DNA of 64,000 bases from contig JAEWLQ010000062.1 of assembly GCA_023457495.1 (NCBI GenBank), positions 14,947-78,946 on the forward strand, given 5' to 3'. A program made the position numbers and the translations under genes. The notes beneath the pieces are model-generated. The model ran no database searches. It saw only the letters and a list, made by a program, of their open reading frames with translations, and was not told the origin of the DNA. The stretch's first letter is position 1; each line of letters begins with the position of its first letter. The stretch comes from Pseudomonadota bacterium (GTDB lineage: Bacteria; Pseudomonadota; Gammaproteobacteria; Steroidobacterales; Steroidobacteraceae). Shown here one piece after another: positions 24,576 through 31,540 of the stretch.

Positions 24576-24975
24576 TGCGTTTCACCGCGGCCTTGATGAG
24601 TGATTTGAACGCGGTCGCATCGACTGACTCGCCTTCGGCGAAGTCGATCGCGCGACGCAGGTTTCCTTCGAGGCTCGCGTTGAAGAGCCGCTTTGGGTCG
24701 GGAAGGCTGGCGCCGTGGGCGAACGTGAGCTTCACGGCGTTCTTGTAGGTCTCGAGCGTGCAGATGATGCCGTCGCGCGAGAAAGTGGGCACGCCGGCGG
24801 GGTTCGACGGCTTCTTCCACTTTCGTTCTTCGACGATCTTCGGATCCGCCGCGAGGATGAGTGAGCGCAGACGCGCCGCGGTCGCCTCGCGCCAATCGGT
24901 CGCGTCCGACTTGCGTGCGCTTTTGGCCGATGTTGTCGAGCGTGATTTCGCCCGAGGTTTCGCTGTGGATTTCAT
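24556..24975 (-). CDS. DUF1801 protein with basic N-terminal tail (paralogue)
   Basis: 139-residue protein, upstream partner of another DUF1801 gene, overlapping it by 20 bp. Residues 1-24 are basic and serine/alanine rich (MKSTAKPRAKSRSTTSAKSA). The domain reads RLRSLILAADPKIVEERKWK, TFSRDGIICTLETYKNAVKL, FAHGASLPDPKRLFNASLEG and RRAIDFAEGESVD, ending in a lysine/alanine tail. The two neighbours share fold-level features but are well diverged, so this is an old duplication or two separate subfamilies. Function unknown. Confidence 0.85.
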   Translation of the reverse strand: MKSTAKPRAKSRSTTSAKSARKSDATDWREATAARLRSLILAADPKIVEERKWKKPSNPAGVPTFSRDGIICTLETYKNAVKLTFAHGASLPDPKRLFNASLEGNLRRAIDFAEGESVDATAFKSLIKAAVKRNATAKK

Positions 24976-25078
24976 TGCGCCCGATTCCGCTTCCTGCAGT
25001 TACGTGGGCAAAGTTTGCGACGACGGCGATCGGGAAAGCAATTGAAGGACCATCTGGTTCGCGTGGCGCAACTTCGGG

Positions 25079-26116
25079 TCAGGAATCGGCGGTCAGCAAG
25101 ATCGTCAGCAGGCCGAAGGCTATCTGTTGGGCATCGTTGCTCGCGTCGTTCGAGAACACGGCGATCACCGAGCGGGTCTCACGGTCGAAGATGAATTGAC
25201 TGCGGAAACCGACGATGAGCCCTCCGTGGCCCGTCAGCCGGTCACCGACGAAGAGTCCATAACCCATCGAATCCAGCGGACCGCCATTACCGATGTGAAC
25301 GTGCGGACTCGACATCAACCGGATCGAGTCCTGGGTCAGGATTGTTTGTTCTCCAGCGGAAAAGATCCGCGTCCACCTGGCGAAATCCGCGAGCGTGGTG
25401 ATCAGACCTCCATCTGGCGCGGTCGCGGGCAGCGTCACGGCGTCATCCGGAAGACGCTTCATCAATTCGTCGTTCCACCGCAGGCCTTCGGCCTCGTCTT
25501 CGTCCGGGACGTGCGGAGCGACGTGGATGCTCGAGGATGTCATCCCCAGGGGATCCAGGATGTTGCGCTTCACGTATTCAGCGTACGAAGCGCCCGACTG
25601 GTTCTCGATGATGCTGCCGAGCAGCGTGTATCCGAGATTCGAATACGCGTACCTTGAACCGGGCGCGAACTCGAGATCTTTCCCCATCGCCTCTTTCAGC
25701 ATGCCGTCTACGGTGCCGTCCAGGCCGAAGCCTTTGGCGAGGTGATAGTAGTCGCGGGCGACGGCATAGTCCGGGATGCCGCTCGTATGGGACAGAAGAT
25801 GGTGAACGGTGACCGCGTTCCACTTCGGTGATCGGTATCCGGCCGGTAGATAGGTGTTGATGGAGCGGTCGAGCTTCACCATGCCCTTCTCGGCGAGTTG
25901 CATGATCGCGGCGGCCGTGAACTGCTTCGTGATGGAGGCGACGTGAAACTTCGTATCGACGCCATTCGCACGATTGGCCGTCGCCGCGCCGTATCCCCTG
26001 GCATGGAGGATCGTTCCCTCGCGCATGACCAGAACGACCCCGCTGAAGCGCTGCTCCGCTTCCATTTTCAGTAGATAGGAATCGAATCGGCCGTCGATGA
26101 CGTTGCTGACCGTCAT
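25079..26116 (-). CDS. Serine hydrolase (class C beta-lactamase/DD-peptidase fold), apparently lacking signal peptide
   Basis: 345-residue serine hydrolase of the AmpC/penicillin-binding-protein-like family, which includes esterases and D-amino-acid peptidases. The SxxK motif is in HVASITKQFTAAA, the YxN motif in YAYSNLGYTLL, and the third box is HGG in LTGHGGLIVGF. Most relatives are exported, but this protein starts MTVSNVIDGRFDSYLL with no signal peptide. The ATG at 26116 lies exactly where a truncated DUF2975 frame starts on the other strand, and a CCAGGG sits too close to the ATG for a good ribosome site. I infer that a deletion or fusion here may have removed the leader of both genes. 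Active-site residues are intact. Confidence 0.88.
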   Translation of the reverse strand: MTVSNVIDGRFDSYLLKMEAEQRFSGVVLVMREGTILHARGYGAATANRANGVDTKFHVASITKQFTAAAIMQLAEKGMVKLDRSINTYLPAGYRSPKWNAVTVHHLLSHTSGIPDYAVARDYYHLAKGFGLDGTVDGMLKEAMGKDLEFAPGSRYAYSNLGYTLLGSIIENQSGASYAEYVKRNILDPLGMTSSSIHVAPHVPDEDEAEGLRWNDELMKRLPDDAVTLPATAPDGGLITTLADFARWTRIFSAGEQTILTQDSIRLMSSPHVHIGNGGPLDSMGYGLFVGDRLTGHGGLIVGFRSQFIFDRETRSVIAVFSNDASNDAQQIAFGLLTILLTADS

Positions 26117-26314
26117 CCCTGGATTGCTCAGCTGATCTGGCTCGCCGTGCTGATCGGCGCATGGCCGGAGATTGCGGCCGCGCAGGATCAGTGGACGAGC
26201 ATCATGCCGTCATTTCCCGGCGGGTCGATCCTTGGCGCCTGCCTGTTCCTGTATGCCAGCCGGATCATGGACGAAGGACGCAAGCTGCGTGAAGAGCAGG
26301 ACCTGGTCGTCTAA
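26117..26314 (+). pseudogene. 5'-truncated DUF2975 membrane protein remnant
   Basis: An open frame ending with TAA at 26312-26314 encodes about 65 residues that match the C-terminus of DUF2975 membrane proteins: a hydrophobic stretch WIAQLIWLAVLIGAWPEIAA, then GSILGACLFLYASRIMDEG and the typical final REEQDLVV. DUF2975 genes normally encode around 150-180 residues and stand just before a small HTH gene of the YozG type, exactly as here (12 bp gap). The N-terminal membrane helices are missing: upstream the frame runs into the antisense start of the serine hydrolase and meets a TAG at 26072-26074. I call it a remnant; an internal ATG at 26204 could still give a short peptide. Confidence 0.7.
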
Positions 26315-26326
26315 CGAGATCCGCAT

Positions 26327-26569
26327 ATGCCCATCGTAGTGAACCTCGACGTAATGCTTGCCAGGCGCAAGTTGCAATTGAACACGGTCGCCGAGCGCGT
26401 CGGCATCACACCGCAGAATCTGTCCGTCCTGAATGCAGGCCGGGCCCGCGCGATCCGCTTCAGCACGCTCGAGAAGTTGTGCGAGGTGCTGGAATGCCAG
26501 CCAGGCGATCTGCTGGCATTCGAGGGCGAAGCGCGTGGAGAGCCCGAGGTAGCCAGCAGCCGAGGTTGA
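26327..26569 (+). CDS. Small XRE/Cro-type HTH regulator (YozG-like)
   Basis: 80-residue DNA-binding protein. The helix-turn-helix lies at about residues 14-60: LARRKLQLNTVAERVGITPQ, NLSVLNAGRARAIRFSTLEK and LCEVLECQPGDLLAFEGE. This is the compact HTH normally co-encoded with a DUF2975 membrane protein, whose truncated remnant ends 12 bp upstream. The regulator itself looks intact. Having lost its membrane partner it may be unregulated or on the way to decay; that is inference. A GC-rich hairpin at 26629-26645 follows. Confidence 0.88.
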   Translation: MPIVVNLDVMLARRKLQLNTVAERVGITPQNLSVLNAGRARAIRFSTLEKLCEVLECQPGDLLAFEGEARGEPEVASSRG

Positions 26570-26750
26570 GTTCGGCGGAGCTGCATCTGCCCCGTTGCGA
26601 GCATTCATGTCATTCCCTGCGTCAGCCCGCCCGTCGCGGACGGGCGCCTCGATGCATATTCCTCGCGCGCCTCTGGCACGATAGTCAGACTGCGGGTGCC
26701 GTACTCTGCCTGGTTGCGCAGGGTATCCGCTGCCGTGAGAAGGATTGTCG
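26570..26750. terminator. Intergenic region with hairpin (26629-26645) before the Ser/Thr kinase
   Basis: Contains a seven-base-pair GC stem, GCCCGTC (26629-26635) and GACGGGC (26639-26645), with a three-base loop, likely a terminator for the HTH gene although no T-run follows. The remainder should carry the promoter of the kinase gene. GAGAAGG at 26737-26743 is its ribosome site. Confidence 0.4.
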
Positions 26751-29435
26751 ATGCTCGCCCCCGGTTCACGTCTCGACCGCTTTGAATTGCTGGAACTGCT
26801 CGGCGCGGGCGGCATGGGCGAGGTTTATCGCGCGCACGATTCGCGCCTGCGGCGTGACGTCGCACTGAAGCTTCTGCCGGGGAATTTCCTGGGCGATGCG
26901 GAGCGCCTCGCGCGTTTCGAGCGCGAGACTCAGGTGCTGGCATCGCTGAGCCATCCCAATATCGCGGCGCTGTACGAGATCGTCGCGGTGCCCGGCAGCC
27001 ACGCGCTCGTGATGGAGCTGGTCGAGGGCGAAACGCTCACGGAGCGCATTGCCGGGGGCGCGATACCCGTGCCCGAGGCGCTGGGCATCGCGGCGCAGAT
27101 GGCGATGGCGCTGGAAGCCGCGCACGAACGCGGCATCGTGCATCGCGACCTGAAGGCGGGCAACGTAAAGCTGCGGCCGGATGGGACCGTGAAGCTGCTC
27201 GACTTCGGCCTCGCAAAAGTTTTCGATCCGGTCATTGCTCATGAAGCCGCGGCGGCGATCACGGTGACCGCCGTCGAGATCCCGGGCAACGGCAGCGGGC
27301 GAATCATGGGTTCGCCCGCGTGCATGAGTCCGGAGCAAGCCCGCGGCCAACCCGTGGATAAACGCACGGACATCTGGGCCTTCGGTTGCCTGCTGTACGA
27401 GATGCTGTGTGGCAAACGCGCCTTCACCGGCGAACGCGCCTCGGATGTCATCGCGCAGGTCCTCGAGCGCGAGCCTGATTTCTCGGCGCTGCCGCCGGAG
27501 CTGCCCGCGACCATCCAGCGGCTGTTGCATCGCTGTCTGGAGAAGGATCGTCGTCAGCGGCTGCGCGACATTGGCGACGCACGCCTCGAGCTGGTGGATG
27601 CGCTCGGCAATGCCGCCGGGGCTCCGACCGCCACGCGTCCGCTCGCGGCCTGGTCGACTTTCGCCCGGCCAACGGTGCGGCGCCGAGTCCTGATAGGGGC
27701 GATCGCCGCGGCGGCGGTGGCCGGCATCCCGGCATGGTTCGCATTGCGTCCGGATCCCGTTGCGCCTCCACGCCCGTTGATGCGCTTCGCGATTCCAGAA
27801 ACGAATCTTGCGCCGGGCGGGGTGGCGATCTCGGCGGATGGCAGCCAGATCGCCTACGCCACGGGACGTGGCCTGGTGGTGCGTGCATTGAACAGTCTGG
27901 ATAGCCGGGTCGTGGCGCCTGCCAACATCTCCCAGGGCCACCCGTTTTTTTCTCCGGACGGCAGATGGTTAGGGTTCAAAGGCTGGGAATCCCTGAGAAG
28001 GGTTCCCGTCACTGGCGGCGAGGCGGTAACGCTCGCCGATCGCGTATTCCCGGCCGGCACCTGGGTCGGCAACGACATCGTGTTTGGAGATACGCGTGGA
28101 TTGTTCCGCGTCCCGGCCGCCGGCGGCGAGCCCGAGAAACTTCTGGCGACTCACGATGTGGAACAGATCGTGTCGGTGGAAATGGTGCCGGCGCGCGAGG
28201 CCGTCCTGTTCACCGTCATACCCACTCGCGGAAATATCCTGGGCATCGCCGCCAGCATGCCTGCGGCGCGCATCGAGGCGTTCGATCTGCGGACAAAAAA
28301 GTCGCACGTTGTATTGCGCGGCGGCGGACGGCCTCGCCTCACCCCGACCGGGCACCTCCTGTATGCAAGTGGGGGGACACTCTATGCCGTGGCTTTCGAC
28401 AGCCGGCTCCTGCAGACGCGGGGCGAGCCCACCTCAGTGTTGGTGACGCCCGGACTGCTCGATTTCGCCGTTTCGGCGGAAGGCTCACTGGTCTATCAAT
28501 CGAGCAGCGCGACGTACGACAGGGAACTGGTCTGGGTCGACCGCCAGGGCCGCGAGGATCCTTTGGGTGCACCGCCCCGGCCGTATCTTTATCCGCGCAT
28601 TTCTCCGGACGGCAGCCGCGTGGCGATCGACGTGACTGAAAGCGTCGGGGGAGAAACCGGCCGGGCCCGCGACATCTGGATCTGGGATCTGCGACGCTCG
28701 ACGCTGGAGCTGTTCACGAAAGATCCGGCGCATAACCCGCTCGTGGCCTGGAGCCCGGACAGCCGTCATCTGGCCTTCGGCAGTGAGCGCTCGGGTGTGT
28801 CCAACGTGTTCCGCCAGGCATCCGACGGCAGTGGCGAAGCGGAGCACCTGTTCGAGAGTGACGCGCTGCAGATGCCCATCAGCTACACACCAGACGGGCG
28901 ACTGCTGGCCTCGGTGAGTGTGCCGGGACAGCAGCGCGACATTCATCTCATGTCGCTCGAAGGAACCCGCAAGATCGAGCCGTTGATCCACAGTCCGGCC
29001 AACGAATTGTGGGCGGAGGTTTCTCCCGACGGGCGCTGGGTGGCTTACGACTCCGACGAATCCGGCCAGTTCGAGGTCTACGTGCGCCCGTTTCCCAATG
29101 CCTACGGTGGCAGCCGGTGGCAGGTTTCATCGGGCGGCGGCAAACAACCCGTGTGGTCGCGCGCGGGGAGCGAGTTGTTCTATCGCGATTTCAGTGGTGC
29201 GGTGCAATCCGTGCCGGTAACCGCCGGACCGACGTTCGCTCCGGGGCGTCCCGTCAAGATCCTCGATGGCGCCCAGTATCTGGGTTCGGGAGCGCAGGGC
29301 GGCGGCCGCACGTACGACGTGGCGCCCGACGGCCGCTTCCTGATGCTGAAATTCATGGGGGAGGGCCAGGCGCCTCAGCTCATTGTCGTGTTGAACTGGT
29401 TCGACGAACTGAAGCGCATGGCGCCTATCCACTAG
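26751..29435 (+). CDS. Membrane Ser/Thr protein kinase with C-terminal beta-propeller
   Basis: 894-residue Hanks-type kinase. The cytoplasmic kinase domain covers about residues 8-270: glycine loop LLGAGGMGEVYRAHD, lysine in DVALKLLP, catalytic loop IVHRDLKAGNVKL (Ala where Pro is usual), LLDFGLAKVF, GSPACMSPEQARG and DIWAFGCLLYEML. One membrane helix follows near residue 315 (VLIGAIAAAAVAGIPAWFAL). The C-terminal 550 residues are TolB/PD40-type propeller blades: ISPDGSRVAIDV, WSPDSRHLAFGSERSG, YTPDGRLLASV, VSPDGRWVAYDSDESGQFEV. The propeller should face the periplasm and sense or bind something there. ATG at 26751 has GAGAAGG seven bases upstream. Two genes on is an FHA-domain regulator, a phospho-threonine reader. 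Confidence 0.93.
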   Translation: MLAPGSRLDRFELLELLGAGGMGEVYRAHDSRLRRDVALKLLPGNFLGDAERLARFERETQVLASLSHPNIAALYEIVAVPGSHALVMELVEGETLTERIAGGAIPVPEALGIAAQMAMALEAAHERGIVHRDLKAGNVKLRPDGTVKLLDFGLAKVFDPVIAHEAAAAITVTAVEIPGNGSGRIMGSPACMSPEQARGQPVDKRTDIWAFGCLLYEMLCGKRAFTGERASDVIAQVLEREPDFSALPPELPATIQRLLHRCLEKDRRQRLRDIGDARLELVDALGNAAGAPTATRPLAAWSTFARPTVRRRVLIGAIAAAAVAGIPAWFALRPDPVAPPRPLMRFAIPETNLAPGGVAISADGSQIAYATGRGLVVRALNSLDSRVVAPANISQGHPFFSPDGRWLGFKGWESLRRVPVTGGEAVTLADRVFPAGTWVGNDIVFGDTRGLFRVPAAGGEPEKLLATHDVEQIVSVEMVPAREAVLFTVIPTRGNILGIAASMPAARIEAFDLRTKKSHVVLRGGGRPRLTPTGHLLYASGGTLYAVAFDSRLLQTRGEPTSVLVTPGLLDFAVSAEGSLVYQSSSATYDRELVWVDRQGREDPLGAPPRPYLYPRISPDGSRVAIDVTESVGGETGRARDIWIWDLRRSTLELFTKDPAHNPLVAWSPDSRHLAFGSERSGVSNVFRQASDGSGEAEHLFESDALQMPISYTPDGRLLASVSVPGQQRDIHLMSLEGTRKIEPLIHSPANELWAEVSPDGRWVAYDSDESGQFEVYVRPFPNAYGGSRWQVSSGGGKQPVWSRAGSELFYRDFSGAVQSVPVTAGPTFAPGRPVKILDGAQYLGSGAQGGGRTYDVAPDGRFLMLKFMGEGQAPQLIVVLNWFDELKRMAPIH

Positions 29436-29441
29436 CGCGAC

Positions 29442-30764
29442 TCAGCGCCGCATGAAGTTGGTGTACACGTAGTCAGCCACCTTCGTGCACGACTCCGCGG
29501 CCGCGGTAAGCTCGAACTCGAAGTGGATGCCACCGTACACGCGGCTCATCGCGGCTTCGTCCGCCAGTTGCGAGAGCGCGGCGTATTGGCGCGTCACGTC
29601 GGAGCCCGCGCCCGCGGCGCCCGTCCAGGTCCAGGTCACGCTGAAGGGAATCTGATCGTTCCCCAATGCCTGCGCGAGCACGCGCGACGCGCTGGTCCCG
29701 ATGCAGCTCACGTTGCTGGCATGCGAGGGATAGGGCGGCGTGGGCAGCAACGGCGTCCAGGTGGGGTCGGCCGTCGTGGCGTCGTTCATGTCGTCGCCGG
29801 CATGGGCAATCGCGGTGATCGGACGCCACAGGTGATAGACATATTTGCTCGTCTGCGAAGTCATCAGGCCGTCGTGCATCGACGCGTTGAGCAGCGCGAA
29901 CAACCGCGCGGTGTCGATCAGCGACATCTGCCGGCTCGTCGCGAGATCGCGGGCCACGGCGTTCCACAATGCAAAGGGACCCGGACGGAAGTTCACGCCC
30001 GCGATCAGCCTGGCGAGCTGCGTCTGCTCTGCAGTCCTGACGACGCTGTCGACGCGTCCAATGTCGTAGACCTGCTGGAAGCTTTCCGCGTACTCGGCGC
30101 TGTTCAGCGGCGGGTATGAAGTCGGCAGATATTGCGTCCTCGTGAGCAACGCGAAGGGTTTCATGTCGAGGAAGCGCGTACCCGCGGCCACCTGACCTGC
30201 CGCGGCGGGTTGCCACAGACCCGGCAGCGCCGGCGGCGTGTACGCGGGGTCCGGGCTGGCGGCGCCATCGGTGGCGCGCCACTGCAGCACCGACTGCGCG
30301 GTCTGCCGGCCGACATCCACGCCCGTTGCGGCCTTCGCCTGCGGGATCGTCGCCAGCCGCGCGGCCAGCGCCGCATCGAAGTCCGCGGTGGCGGCTGGAT
30401 AGAGCGCCACCATCACATCGCGCGCCGCTTGCGCGGCCGCTGCTTCCTCGGAGGCGCTCGTGGCCGCCGGTCCACCGACCGCCGTCAGGTACGGCGTGTA
30501 CAGCCGCTGCACCGAGTTCGCCGCGTCGAACATGGCGATATGGAGAATCGCGTATTGGCGGAAGCTGTACAGATTCCCGGCGCCCTGCTGCTGCGTCAGC
30601 AGCTGGTTCCATTCGAGGATCACGGCATTGGTGCTCACGGCCGCGGGCGTCGACGGTTGCGGTGCCGGTGGCGGCCCGCTGACGGCGGGACTGTTGTCAT
30701 CGTCGCATGCGCCGAGAAAAACCACGGCCATGGCCACTACTGCACTGATTCTGAACCTGCCCAT
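29442..30764 (-). CDS. Vanadium-dependent haloperoxidase/PAP2-like lipoprotein
   Basis: 440-residue exported lipoprotein of the vanadium haloperoxidase/acid phosphatase superfamily. The lipobox is FLGACDDD. The vanadate/phosphate-binding residues are in the C-terminal third: K and R in KYVYHLWRPITAI, the S-H in YPSHASNVSC (PSxx rather than the commoner PSGH), and the R/H block SRVYGGIHFEFE. Relatives either oxidise halides with hydrogen peroxide or hydrolyse phosphomonoesters; sequence alone does not decide. ATG at 30764 has CAGGAG eight bases upstream. It is divergent from a winged-helix/FHA regulator across 122 bp and its stop faces the kinase stop with six bases between. Confidence 0.88.
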   Translation of the reverse strand: MGRFRISAVVAMAVVFLGACDDDNSPAVSGPPPAPQPSTPAAVSTNAVILEWNQLLTQQQGAGNLYSFRQYAILHIAMFDAANSVQRLYTPYLTAVGGPAATSASEEAAAAQAARDVMVALYPAATADFDAALAARLATIPQAKAATGVDVGRQTAQSVLQWRATDGAASPDPAYTPPALPGLWQPAAAGQVAAGTRFLDMKPFALLTRTQYLPTSYPPLNSAEYAESFQQVYDIGRVDSVVRTAEQTQLARLIAGVNFRPGPFALWNAVARDLATSRQMSLIDTARLFALLNASMHDGLMTSQTSKYVYHLWRPITAIAHAGDDMNDATTADPTWTPLLPTPPYPSHASNVSCIGTSASRVLAQALGNDQIPFSVTWTWTGAAGAGSDVTRQYAALSQLADEAAMSRVYGGIHFEFELTAAAESCTKVADYVYTNFMRR

Positions 30765-30852
30765 CTGATTGACTCCTGCTGATTGCATCGGCCTCGGCGC
30801 GATGCCGGGTGGGCCGATACTGGTGGACGGCATAGAATTAATCGGGGGTTTG

Positions 30853-30874
30853 CCGGGGCGAAACCGGGGCGAAA
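30853..30874. repeat. 11-bp tandem direct repeat, candidate operator
   Basis: CCGGGGCGAAA occurs twice in immediate tandem, at 30853-30863 and 30864-30874; a third GGGG run at 30844-30848 keeps nearly the same 11-bp register. The repeats lie 12 bp before the ATG of a winged-helix regulator and in the only gap shared with the divergent haloperoxidase gene. Winged-helix proteins of the OmpR class bind direct repeats spaced by about one helical turn, so this may be an autoregulatory site; inference. Confidence 0.5.
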
Positions 30875-30886
30875 TCGAGGCAACCA

Positions 30887-31534
30887 ATGGTGAGATTCGG
30901 CGCATTCGAGTTCGATGCGGAGACTCGGCGGCTGCGGCGCGATGGCGCGGAAATCCATCTGAGCCCCAAGGCTTTCAGCCTGCTGGGCTTGTTGCTGGAA
31001 GCCGCACCGCGGGTCATCGGCAAGCGCGAGCTGCACGAGAAGCTGTGGCCGGGCGGCGCGGTGGCGGACGCGACGCTGGTGGCGCTGGTCAAGCAGCTGC
31101 GCGCGGCGCTCGGGGACGATGACCGCGACGCGCCGCTGATCCGCACCGTCCACCGCGTGGGTTATGCGCTCGAGGCGCCGCTCACGCGTCGCGAGCGATT
31201 GTCGCCGGGTGTGCTGGCCTGCTGGCTCATGGCCGGCCAGCGGCGTCTGCCATTGATTGCCGGAGAGAACATCGTGGGCCGCGATGCGGCCGTGCAGGTA
31301 CGCCTGGACGATCCCGCGGTGTCACGGCGGCATGCGCGCATCCTGGTGAGCAGCTCGGGCGCGATGCTCGAGGACCTCGGCAGCAAGAACGGCACGTTCT
31401 CGGATGGTCAGCGGATCGCGGCGGCGCCGGTGCGGCTGCGCGACGGAAGCGAGGTCGCGTTCGGCACGATGCTGGCTATCTACCGCGAGTCAGGCAGCGG
31501 GATGCCGACGCAGACGCATTGCGGGCCGGAGTAG
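30887..31534 (+). CDS. OmpR-type winged-helix regulator fused to FHA domain
   Basis: 215-residue regulator. Residues 1-100 form a Trans_Reg_C winged helix: VRFGAFEFDAETRRLRRDG, IHLSPKAFSLLGLLLEAAP, HEKLWPGGAVADATLVALVK and PLIRTVHRVGYAL. Residues 115-200 form an FHA domain: GENIVGRDAAVQVRLDDPAV, SRRHARILV and LEDLGSKNGTFSDGQRI, with the conserved Arg, Ser, His and Asn for phospho-threonine binding. There is no receiver domain, so control is probably by Ser/Thr phosphorylation, and a membrane Ser/Thr kinase lies 1.5 kb away. ATG at 30887 has GAGG six bases upstream. The stop faces the ABC permease stop, six bases apart. Confidence 0.92.
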   Translation: MVRFGAFEFDAETRRLRRDGAEIHLSPKAFSLLGLLLEAAPRVIGKRELHEKLWPGGAVADATLVALVKQLRAALGDDDRDAPLIRTVHRVGYALEAPLTRRERLSPGVLACWLMAGQRRLPLIAGENIVGRDAAVQVRLDDPAVSRRHARILVSSSGAMLEDLGSKNGTFSDGQRIAAAPVRLRDGSEVAFGTMLAIYRESGSGMPTQTHCGPE

Positions 31535-31540
31535 TCGTCG

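Noticed and set aside
26674..26688. TGGCAC resembling a sigma-54 -24 element upstream of the Ser/Thr kinase
   Set aside because: The required GC-containing -12 element is missing at the correct spacing (TCAG instead of TTGC).
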